Shown here piece by piece: positions 1 to 5,501 of a stretch of 9,151 nt of DNA. Below the pieces are notes generated by a model that saw only the letters and a list, made by a program, of their open reading frames with translations, did not search any database and was not told where the DNA came from. A program made the position numbers and the translations under genes. The DNA lies in assembly GCA_023443625.1 (NCBI GenBank), contig JAEZTQ010000099.1:1-9151 (forward strand), read 5' to 3'. Source of the DNA: Bacillota bacterium (GTDB taxonomy: Bacteria; Bacillota_A; Clostridia; Lachnospirales; Lachnospiraceae). Numbering within the stretch: the stretch's first letter is position 1; each line of letters starts with the position of its first letter.

Positions 1-67
1 AGGACAAAGGTGGAAGTGCAGTAATGTATGTAGCTGATTGTTACTAATAGGTCGAGGGCTTGACCTA
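1..67 (+). rRNA. 23S ribosomal RNA, 3' end (partial)
   Basis: The first bases carry the conserved 3' end of bacterial 23S rRNA: a GTGGAAG block, then the universal ACTAATAGGTCGAGGGCTTGACC-type ending (here TTACTAATAGG followed by TCGAGGGCTTGACC, ending near 65). The last bases would pair with the 5' end of 23S in helix 1, so the mature end is near 65-67. The rest of the gene lies upstream of the window. No 5S rRNA follows before the terminator at 160-185. Confidence 0.96.
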
Positions 68-159
68 AAAAGGTTTATAGTTTGAAGAGTTCATAAGAAT
101 TCTTGGATGTAACATTTTCGTGTGTAGATTTTAGTCAATTAAATAAGAACTAATTGAAG

Positions 160-185
160 CCTGGAGCTATGCTCGAGGTTTTTTT
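160..185 (+). terminator. Rho-independent terminator of the upstream rRNA operon
   Basis: CCTGGAGC and GCTCGAGG form an 8-bp stem with one G-G mismatch and a 3-base loop, followed by seven T residues. A second small hairpin (TCAATTA/TAATTGA, 135-157) sits just before it. It lies about 95 bases after the 23S end, so it most likely ends the upstream rRNA operon. Confidence 0.85.
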
Positions 186-354
186 ATGTTATAAAATAGA
201 AGTGAAATATACAAAGGCAACATAATAATTACACCCTATAGGTGATTAAAAAATGTATAATAGTTCTATTATCGTCATAATCTTGACAAATAATAAAATT
301 ATACTAAAAAATAACAGGGAAATGTAGGCAATTATTTCTCGGATAACTTACAAT

Positions 355-426
355 AGGAAGGTGATAAGTAACATAGGTAAGAGTTCTCTTTATGGATTTA
401 AGTTAGTTACATTTTTAATAGGATAG
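355..426 (+). pseudogene. Relic fragment of a paralogous LRR-protein gene
   Basis: Read in the frame starting at 355, this stretch gives RKVISNIGKSSLYGFKLVTF and then stops at TAG 424-426. It matches an internal part of the neighbouring LRR protein, where the reading is SITSLGKNSLYGFKLVTFL (nucleotides about 1499-1552). Over 376-417 against 1511-1552, 34 of 42 bases agree, and by hand count seven of the eight differences are synonymous, giving 13 of 14 identical residues. That pattern means the two copies diverged while both were coding, so this is the remains of a once-functional paralog. An in-frame stop at 325-327 and the lack of a start make it non-functional now. How far the homology extends to the left is unclear. 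Confidence 0.72.
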
Positions 427-465
427 TTCATATTAGCACAGGGGGTAGGACTAATAAATATTAAT

Positions 466-471
466 GGAGGG
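466..471 (+). promoter_or_regulatory. Ribosome binding site that sets the LRR gene start
   Basis: GGAGGG at 466-471 lies 7 bases before the ATG at 479. An in-frame ATG at 464 overlaps this Shine-Dalgarno and has none of its own, so 479 is the better start. It also begins the protein directly with a normal signal peptide. Confidence 0.8.
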
Positions 472-478
472 ACTTTAT

Positions 479-2020
479 ATGACTTTAATCAAAAAAATAA
501 AAGGACAGTTATTAGTTAATATGCTATTACTGGTCCTGTGTGTAGTGTTTGGGGCAACGAATGCAGAGGCGAAAGATAGTGCAATCTATGAAGATGGAAT
601 ATATCGTTATCAAATAACCAATGATATAAAGAAGGAAGTTACATTAATCGGATTTGAAATAGATGATTCTACAGAAGAATTAATAATACCAGGCAAAACG
701 ATAATAGCTAATAAAGAATATACGATAACACAGTTCAGTCTTCAATATTCATATTTTAACAATAAATATAACGGAGTAAAAAAAATAATTGTTTCAGAAG
801 ATTTTGAAGGTGATTTTATCATTTGGTCAAGTTTTTATAATGTAAAATCTTATGAATTTAAAGGAAATATCCCTCCAAAAACTATTAAAATACATTATTT
901 CCATTCAGGAGATTGGAAAGATTTAAATGTAGCATTTAAGGTTCCTGCAGGGAAGGAAGAAGATTATCGAAAAAATATTAAATTCATATTGGAGAATTCC
1001 GGTAATGAATATGAATATCAGATAGAAGCTACAATTGTAACTTCAGATAAAGAAGATATAGAATATCTGTTTTTTCAAGCTGACGGGCTGCTCTGTCAAG
1101 TGATAAAGTCAGGAGCAACAGGAAGTGGAGAAGTCAAACTGGTTCAGTCCTATAAATCAGATTATGGTTACTATAAACTTCAAGATACAGTAAAATATAA
1201 TGGATATGACTATAAAATCACAAAATTAGGTAGCTTTAGTTTGGGTGCTAGAAATCAAGTTATTTCTATCCCTGATACAGTCAAAGAACTGGAATCAGAG
1301 GTATTTAACCAATACCCAGAGATTATATTTCTATCCAAGAATATAAAGGAAATTCCAGCAAATATTATCTCTGTATACGATGAAGATGATTACTCTTATT
1401 TGAAATTTATTTATGTACCCGAAGGGGTTACAACGATTAAGGATAAGGCTTTCGAAATATTTATGATGAATAAAGCAAGTATCATTTTACCCAAATCTAT
1501 TACTAGTTTAGGAAAGAATTCATTATATGGATTTAAGTTGGTAACATTTCTAAATGATAAACCAATTGTAAATATTACATCAGCCATTGAAAATTGTACA
1601 ACAGTAAAGGTATCTAAAAATGGACTTAACCAATATAGGAAGTTATTAAGCAATAATATATTAATGGAAGAGGCAAAAAATGTAGTGAAATCCACTAGTC
1701 TATCTGTTAATAAGAAGAACATTAACATAAACACAGCCACATCTTATACCTTAGTGGGAACCTTATCAGAAGGATCTAACGAAACGGTTTTTTGGAATTC
1801 ATCCAATAATGATATATTTGATATTTCCTCTAAAGGAGTTGTGAACCCAAAAAGAGCTGGAACAGCTTATGCTGTAGCTTATACAAGAACTTCTGGATTA
1901 CACCAAGTCGTTAAAGTTACAGTAACGGAGGCGCTCAAAGGTTCCAGAGTGCTGACCTTAGTACGAGAGGACCGGGTTGGACGAACCACTGGTACATCGG
2001 TTGTCATACCAAAGGCATGA
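479..2020 (+). CDS. Secreted BspA-type leucine-rich repeat protein with BIG2 domain and a 23S rRNA-derived C-terminus
   Basis: A 513-residue exported protein. Residues 1-31 are a signal peptide: KKIKG basic start, LLLVLCVVFG core, likely cleavage after NAEA. The middle has extracellular beta-rich sequence and, at about 245-360, LRR_5 (BspA-like) units such as VTTIKDKAF and ILPKSITSLGKNSL. Residues about 404-482 form a bacterial Ig-like BIG2 domain (SLSVNKKN, VFWNSSNNDIF, SSKGVVNPKRAGTA, VVKVTV). Such proteins usually act at the cell surface in adhesion or recognition; no substrate can be inferred. The BIG2 domain is complete, but the last ~32 residues (TEALKGSRVLTLVREDRVGR onward) are encoded by a 23S rRNA fragment (1921-2035) read in sense orientation, replacing whatever native C-terminus existed. 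No cell-wall anchor (LPXTG, SLH) is visible, perhaps lost in that event. Upstream lies a relic of a paralog. The LRR/BIG2 assignment is firm; function is inferred. Confidence 0.88.
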   Translation: MTLIKKIKGQLLVNMLLLVLCVVFGATNAEAKDSAIYEDGIYRYQITNDIKKEVTLIGFEIDDSTEELIIPGKTIIANKEYTITQFSLQYSYFNNKYNGVKKIIVSEDFEGDFIIWSSFYNVKSYEFKGNIPPKTIKIHYFHSGDWKDLNVAFKVPAGKEEDYRKNIKFILENSGNEYEYQIEATIVTSDKEDIEYLFFQADGLLCQVIKSGATGSGEVKLVQSYKSDYGYYKLQDTVKYNGYDYKITKLGSFSLGARNQVISIPDTVKELESEVFNQYPEIIFLSKNIKEIPANIISVYDEDDYSYLKFIYVPEGVTTIKDKAFEIFMMNKASIILPKSITSLGKNSLYGFKLVTFLNDKPIVNITSAIENCTTVKVSKNGLNQYRKLLSNNILMEEAKNVVKSTSLSVNKKNININTATSYTLVGTLSEGSNETVFWNSSNNDIFDISSKGVVNPKRAGTAYAVAYTRTSGLHQVVKVTVTEALKGSRVLTLVREDRVGRTTGTSVVIPKA

Positions 2021-2035
2021 CCTAGGTATGACTCT
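1921..2035 (+). pseudogene. Decayed 23S rRNA gene fragment (two joined pieces of domains V and VI)
   Basis: AGTAACGGAGGCGCTCAAAG plus GTTCC (1921-1945) is the conserved 23S domain V segment. It is joined, with several hundred rRNA bases missing, to the domain VI segment holding the sarcin-ricin loop: CCTTAGTACGAGAGGACC (about 1956-1973), then GGGTTGGACGAACCACTGG and a degenerate GTTGTCATACCAAAGGCATG. The wording fits Lachnospiraceae 23S. Several positions differ from the usual sequence (for example ACCAAAGG where ACCAATGG is usual), and similarity fades after about 2010, perhaps continuing weakly to about 2068 (TTTGGAAAGGAATAG resembles TTCGGAAAGGATAAG). The internal deletion and point changes mean it cannot be functional rRNA and is probably not an assembly error. 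It supplies the stop codon of the upstream gene. Confidence 0.88.
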
Positions 2036-2064
2036 ATTTGGAAAGGAATAGTGGGTGTTTCGAA

Positions 2065-2793
2065 ATGCTGATATTAATATTTATTTCTGCAATAACCTTT
2101 GCCTTTATATTTAAATATCTAGGCATACCAATTATAATTGCTTTTTTTCTCACATTACTAAGTACATTGATTGTCTATATTATTTACTTACGGATAAAAA
2201 ATACATACCTTATTAATATACTTGATGAAAAGTGTGATCCAGAAGCATTTTTAAGCAAGATTATTAAAATGGAAAATTCTAAATCTAGAAATCCATTATA
2301 CATCAGTATGATATTAATTAATAAAGCCGTCGCTAAAATGGCATTAAGTAATTATCAAGAAGCAAGTTCTTATTTAGATGAGATAGACATTTCAAAAATC
2401 AGTAAAAATAATCATACCTATACAACTTATATAATTAATCGCATTACTTGTTATTATGAACTTGGTGAATTCCAAGAGGCTGAAAAAATATATGAAAAGG
2501 AAATTGTCTTATTAAGAGCCTATGAAAAGCGCTATTATAGAAGTATTCAAATTTTAGTAGGAGAAAGATATTTCTACTTAAAAAAATATGATGAAAGTTA
2601 TGAACATCTAAGAAAGTTATTGAATAGGGATCTTTGTAAAAGGCAGTATCTTGAAGTATTATTTCTCTTGGCACAGATGGATATTATAAAGCATGACGCT
2701 GAAAAGGCTATACATAAATTGAATAAAATTGTGAAACATGGTAATAAATTAGGAATAGTTAAAAGTTCACAGGAATTATTAAAAAAAATATAA
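2065..2793 (+). CDS. Membrane-anchored TPR-like protein, function unknown
   Basis: I read 242 residues from ATG 2065. A TTG at 2038 would add nine residues, but these lie in sequence resembling 23S rRNA and have no clear Shine-Dalgarno. Two hydrophobic segments open the protein (about residues 2-16 and 20-41), followed by a basic stretch, so it is probably anchored in the membrane with a cytoplasmic C-terminal part. The rest is helical with about four TPR-like repeats at 77-108, 118-148, 158-188 and 195-225, visible as A-x-x-x-x-x-L/G-x-Y/F-x-E-A patterns (LSNYQEASSYL, LGEFQEAEKIY, LKKYDESYEHL, HDAEKAIHKL). Such proteins act as scaffolds; no partner can be named. The ribosome site before 2065 is weak (GTGGGTG at 2051-2057), so the native upstream region may have been replaced when the rRNA fragment arrived. 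A terminator follows. Confidence 0.72.
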   Translation: MLILIFISAITFAFIFKYLGIPIIIAFFLTLLSTLIVYIIYLRIKNTYLINILDEKCDPEAFLSKIIKMENSKSRNPLYISMILINKAVAKMALSNYQEASSYLDEIDISKISKNNHTYTTYIINRITCYYELGEFQEAEKIYEKEIVLLRAYEKRYYRSIQILVGERYFYLKKYDESYEHLRKLLNRDLCKRQYLEVLFLLAQMDIIKHDAEKAIHKLNKIVKHGNKLGIVKSSQELLKKI

Positions 2794-2839
2794 ATATTTT
2801 AAGAATAGTTTTTAAACAGTTTTCCTTATATCTTTTATA

Positions 2840-2869
2840 GCTCAAAGAGTTGCTACTTTGGGCTTTTTT
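2840..2869 (+). terminator. Rho-independent terminator after the TPR-like gene
   Basis: GCTCAAAG and CTTTGGGC pair over 8 bp (one G-T wobble) with an 8-base loop, followed by six T residues. It lies 47 bases after the stop codon at 2793. Confidence 0.9.
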
Positions 2870-2960
2870 GAAATATAGAAGTGATAAGAAATAAATAGTA
2901 AGATAAACTTATTCCCTATGAAAGGGATGAAATATATATTGGTAAAGGCGGTGAAAATAA

Positions 2961-3719
2961 ATGAAAATATCATATCATATTTCCTTGCGAAGCCTTACGA
3001 TTCTGCTATTATGTACAGTATTTCTTTTATCTGCTTGTAATAAAACCCATGAAAAATCCTCTATGGACTCTATTGATAAAAACAAAAAAGCACCTTCGAA
3101 TGATTCTGTAGAGCTGCAGGAGCCTTCCTCTGATATTGTAAGCAGTCAAAAGCCTGACAAATCTATTGAAGAAATAGAGGAAGACGAAAAGGTGAAAACA
3201 GCGGAGGAGACAAAGGTGGAAGAGGCAGCAAATACAGGTGATACTGCGGATATTATATCAAATCCTAAAATAATTGTAAGGAAAAGTGATCGAATATTGG
3301 AACTTTGGGATAATGACAGTCTGTATGGAAGCTATCCTATTGGTCTGGGTTGGGAGCCTGTTGGGGATAAACAGAAAGAAGGAGATGGGCGTACTCCAGA
3401 AGGGACATATTATGTATGTACTAGAAACAACTATAGTAGGTTTTATCTGTCCTTAGGTGTTTCCTATCCTAATAAGGAGGATGCGGATGAGGCAATAGAA
3501 GCCGGATATATTGATCAAAGTACCCATCAGCAAATAGTGGATGCAATTAATCAGAATAAGCAGCCACCCTGGAATACAGCATTAGGAGGGGAAATAATGA
3601 TCCATGGTCATGGTGCACAATCAGACTGGACTGCTGGGTGTGTAGCAGTGGAAAACAATATTATGGATATCCTATGGGATAATTGTCCTCTAGGAACACC
3701 AATCATCATTATGCCCTAA
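2961..3719 (+). CDS. Lipoprotein L,D-transpeptidase (YkuD domain)
   Basis: A 252-residue exported lipoprotein. Residues 1-25 are a lipoprotein signal with lipobox L23-S24-A25-C26, so Cys26 would be lipidated and the protein held on the outer face of the membrane. Residues 27-97 are a Ser/Lys/Glu-rich flexible linker. Residues about 103-252 are a YkuD L,D-transpeptidase domain: IIVRKSDRILELW opens it, GDGRTPEGTYYV is the typical central motif, and IMIHGHG...WTAGCVAV holds the likely catalytic residues Cys227 and His215 or His217. This family makes 3-3 cross-links in peptidoglycan or attaches proteins to it, using an active-site Cys and resisting most beta-lactams. The S/T-x-G-C motif is T-A-G-C here. 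The start has a good SD (AGGCGGTG, 2946-2953, 7 bases before ATG). It stands alone: a terminator lies upstream and no terminator is visible directly after it. Confidence 0.9.
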   Translation: MKISYHISLRSLTILLLCTVFLLSACNKTHEKSSMDSIDKNKKAPSNDSVELQEPSSDIVSSQKPDKSIEEIEEDEKVKTAEETKVEEAANTGDTADIISNPKIIVRKSDRILELWDNDSLYGSYPIGLGWEPVGDKQKEGDGRTPEGTYYVCTRNNYSRFYLSLGVSYPNKEDADEAIEAGYIDQSTHQQIVDAINQNKQPPWNTALGGEIMIHGHGAQSDWTAGCVAVENNIMDILWDNCPLGTPIIIMP

Positions 3720-3822
3720 GGTGAATTATAACTTAATTACAAAGAGGTGTAAGCTTGTTCATTGAAATACTGAAGAAATATTTATGAAACCAAGTGAAGA
3801 AGAAAGAAGGGGTACCAGATAA

Positions 3823-3851
3823 TTGACAATTATGGTAAGTATATAGATAAT
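3823..3851 (+). promoter_or_regulatory. Sigma-70-type promoter of the kinase-like/HTH gene pair
   Basis: A perfect -35 TTGACA (3823-3828) and GATAAT (3846-3851, five of six matches to the -10 consensus) are 17 bases apart. It lies about 140 bases before the chosen start at 3991 and is the best promoter for the two-gene unit 3991-5383. Confidence 0.65.
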
Positions 3852-3975
3852 AACATAGTAACATGCTTTAAAAAATAATTAAAAAGTATAGAAATTCTTT
3901 CCCTATATTTAAGAGTCCCTACATGATAAGATGTTTATAGATCAGATGCGCATTTGTTCTATAAATATATTGAAT

Positions 3976-3980
3976 GGGAG
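3976..3980 (+). promoter_or_regulatory. Ribosome binding site that sets the kinase-like gene start
   Basis: GGGAG at 3976-3980 is 10 bases before ATG 3991. The in-frame ATG 60 bases further upstream (3931) has no comparable site, so 3991 is preferred. Confidence 0.6.
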
Positions 3981-3990
3981 AATAATTAAG

Positions 3991-4692
3991 ATGAATAAAG
4001 ATAATTTGTTAAAAGGGATACTGAGTAATAAGATTTCAATGACACCGGTTGGAACTGTTGCAGACCAGTTGCCAGGAGAGAACTTTCATGCATACAAGGA
4101 ACAATTTTTTGATAAGATTATTGAGATTAGCAGGAGTGATATTTCCAGTATTCATGGCTATGGGGAGTTAAATGACAATTTAGAAACCCAATATAATTCT
4201 TGCCATGATTATATGATTGGGACATTTGCAGAAGATCAAGAAGGCTACTGGTATCACTGGAAAGAGATATTTCATACTACAATCCTTACTCGCGAATTCT
4301 TTGAGAAATATTACAATCTTATGTTGGAATATATTCCATATTGTGAAAACAAAAGATATTTGACTTATAATAATGCTTTCTTTGTAAACATGGTAATTGA
4401 TGAGAATGAGGTTGGATTTCCAGATTGGAGTCGAGCAGGAATTATGGACTGGCTTATGGATATTGCAATCATGGATTTGAATAAGCCCTACCTTAATATT
4501 ATTGAGTCATTTTATGATTATTGCAATAAACATAGTATAACAGTAGATCACATTAAAGAACGCCTTTTGTGTTTGTCATATTTTAAGGGTATTGATGTTC
4601 TACGTTGGCATGCTTCTATCGATGATGTAGAATCTTGTGAATCTATTATGAAATCAATCAATGAACTAACCGATCGTATTAATAAATTATAG
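3991..4692 (+). CDS. Degenerate aminoglycoside-phosphotransferase-like protein lacking the N-lobe
   Basis: 233 residues from ATG 3991. The sequence resembles the C-terminal lobe of APH-fold small-molecule kinases of the hygromycin-B 4-O-kinase type: FFDKIIEISRSDISSIHGYG (residues 39-58), GYWYHWKEIF (85-94), then the catalytic-loop region YLTYNNAFFVNMVI (123-136) and the metal-binding motif GFPDWSRAG (142-150). In active members the loop reads HGDxxxxN and the second motif IDW. Here the loop is Y126-N127-N128 with N133 kept, so the catalytic Asp is replaced by Asn, and D145 of the second motif is kept. The family is usually around 300 residues with an N-terminal ATP-binding lobe; almost none of that lobe is present. 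It is therefore probably not an active kinase: either a decaying gene or a protein reused for binding. It is followed 10 bases later by the HTH gene, with its own good promoter upstream. The family assignment rests on remembered motifs. Confidence 0.62.
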   Translation: MNKDNLLKGILSNKISMTPVGTVADQLPGENFHAYKEQFFDKIIEISRSDISSIHGYGELNDNLETQYNSCHDYMIGTFAEDQEGYWYHWKEIFHTTILTREFFEKYYNLMLEYIPYCENKRYLTYNNAFFVNMVIDENEVGFPDWSRAGIMDWLMDIAIMDLNKPYLNIIESFYDYCNKHSITVDHIKERLLCLSYFKGIDVLRWHASIDDVESCESIMKSINELTDRINKL

Positions 4693-4702
4693 GGTGATGT
4701 GA

Positions 4703-5383
4703 ATGAAATATGAAAATGCTAAGGATGTATTGCCAGAAGCTTTGCTTGCTGAAATTCAAAACTATGTAAATGGAAAATTGCTATATATCCCTATGTCTGA
4801 CAACAAGAAAGTATGGGGTGAGGCCACCGGATACCGAGATAAGCTTCGAAAAAGAAACATAATTATTAGAAATAAATACAATCATGGAGTAACTATCTCT
4901 GAGCTTGCCCAGGAGTACTATTTATCCTTAGATGCAATCAAGAAAATCATTTATTCTAAGAAGAAAGAAATCCTTTTGACCTATGAAGCGACACTTGCTT
5001 CTGCTGTTCAATATGCAAATGAAGGTTTATTAGATGAATGGATGGAACTGTATCGCTTATTCCCTGGGGATAATATATTTGACATTCGAGGAGATGATGA
5101 CAATGCTCCCATATACTATGGTGTTGTTCAATTACCCTTACGTTTGATCCATCTAGCTGACAACGTAAATTATGACGATGAGAAGGAAAGGATGGAGACA
5201 GAACGGCCACTGTTTGTTACCTATAGTAATCAAAGATTTTATTTGAATTCAAACATACAGTTTTATAAGATGTTAAAAAATCGTATGATAAATGCTTATC
5301 CAGCTATCATTATATTGAATTCAATAGATAATTATAATCAATTTATAAAAATGTACGAAAAAGTACTAATGTATGCAAAATAG
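4703..5383 (+). CDS. CD3324-type HTH protein with a C-terminal ParB-like domain (degenerate motif)
   Basis: 226 residues; ATG 4703 follows the previous stop by 10 bases with GGGTGATG as ribosome site, so the two genes are probably co-transcribed and translationally close. Residues 1-90 match the CD3324/Mor-like family: MKYENAKDVLPEALLAEIQ, then YIP..., WGEATGYR, and a helix-turn-helix ISELAQEYYLSLDAIKKIIY (65-84). This suggests DNA binding. Residues 91-226 look like the extension found in some relatives that ends in a ParB/sulfiredoxin-like domain, where I would expect a DGNHR-type motif after a V-x-Y...F-x-L strand. Here the region reads ERPLFVTYSNQRFYLNSNIQ (167-186), so the motif is altered to NSNIQ and nuclease or CTPase-like activity is unlikely. 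What it regulates is unknown; the upstream kinase-like gene is the obvious candidate. N-terminal family confident, C-terminal assignment tentative. Confidence 0.68.
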   Translation: MKYENAKDVLPEALLAEIQNYVNGKLLYIPMSDNKKVWGEATGYRDKLRKRNIIIRNKYNHGVTISELAQEYYLSLDAIKKIIYSKKKEILLTYEATLASAVQYANEGLLDEWMELYRLFPGDNIFDIRGDDDNAPIYYGVVQLPLRLIHLADNVNYDDEKERMETERPLFVTYSNQRFYLNSNIQFYKMLKNRMINAYPAIIILNSIDNYNQFIKMYEKVLMYAK

Positions 5384-5422
5384 ATAGATACATAAATTAT
5401 AGCTGTTTTTCTTTTCCTTATA

Positions 5423-5477
5423 ATAAACAACAAAATGCCCACCATTTGAAACTTATGGTAGGCATTTTGTTGTTTAT
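5423..5477. terminator. Bidirectional terminator between convergent genes
   Basis: A 23-bp stem (5423-5445 with 5455-5477, one mismatch at the C/A pair) closes a 9-base loop. The left arm begins ATAAACAACAAAATGCC and the right arm ends GGCATTTTGTTGTTTAT, so each strand has a GC core followed by a T-rich arm. It lies between the HTH gene (plus strand, ending 5383) and the xylanase (minus strand, ending 5502), and so serves both. Confidence 0.9.
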
Positions 5478-5501
5478 ATTTTGAGTTTATTACTTCTAAA
5501 T

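Larger units (their letters stand above)
186..478. other. Intergenic stretch between rRNA terminator and LRR gene
   Basis: AT-rich DNA with no intact gene. It holds a TTGACA hexamer at 283-288, but no good -10 at the right distance; the nearest candidate is TAAAAA at 305-310 with a 16-base gap, so this is only a weak promoter candidate for the LRR gene. A TATAAT at 256-261 has no matching -35. Its right part (about 355-426) is the LRR-gene relic listed separately, and an SD for the next gene lies at 466-471. Confidence 0.5.
3720..3990. other. Intergenic stretch with gene-remnant hints and a promoter
   Basis: No intact gene seen. A good SD (AGAGGTG, 3743-3749) precedes a TTG codon at 3755 that opens an 11-codon reading frame (LFIEILKKYL, stop 3785-3787). 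This could be the start of a lost gene, but nothing in it is recognisable. The strong promoter at 3823-3851 lies here. An in-frame ATG at 3931 upstream of the kinase-like gene has no SD. Confidence 0.45.

Noticed and set aside
1411..1740. Minus-strand 109-codon frame
   Set aside because: It lies inside the LRR gene, has no ribosome site of note and no recognisable domain.
2444..2674. Minus-strand 76-codon frame
   Set aside because: Shadow of the TPR-like gene.
2870..2884. ATAGAAGTGA after the terminator, also found at 196-205 after the first terminator
   Set aside because: Ten matching AT-rich bases only; no extended similarity, so not a supported repeat.
3210..3223. GACAAAGGTGGAAG shared with the 23S end at 3-16, possible third rRNA fragment
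   Set aside because: Only 14 bases match, inside a normal linker-coding stretch of the L,D-transpeptidase; flanking bases do not match, so chance is likely.
4956..5210. Minus-strand 84-codon frame
   Set aside because: Shadow of the HTH/ParB-like gene.
5423..5477. Long hairpin as a possible CRISPR repeat or mobile element end
   Set aside because: Single copy between convergent genes with T-rich arms; a bidirectional terminator explains it fully.
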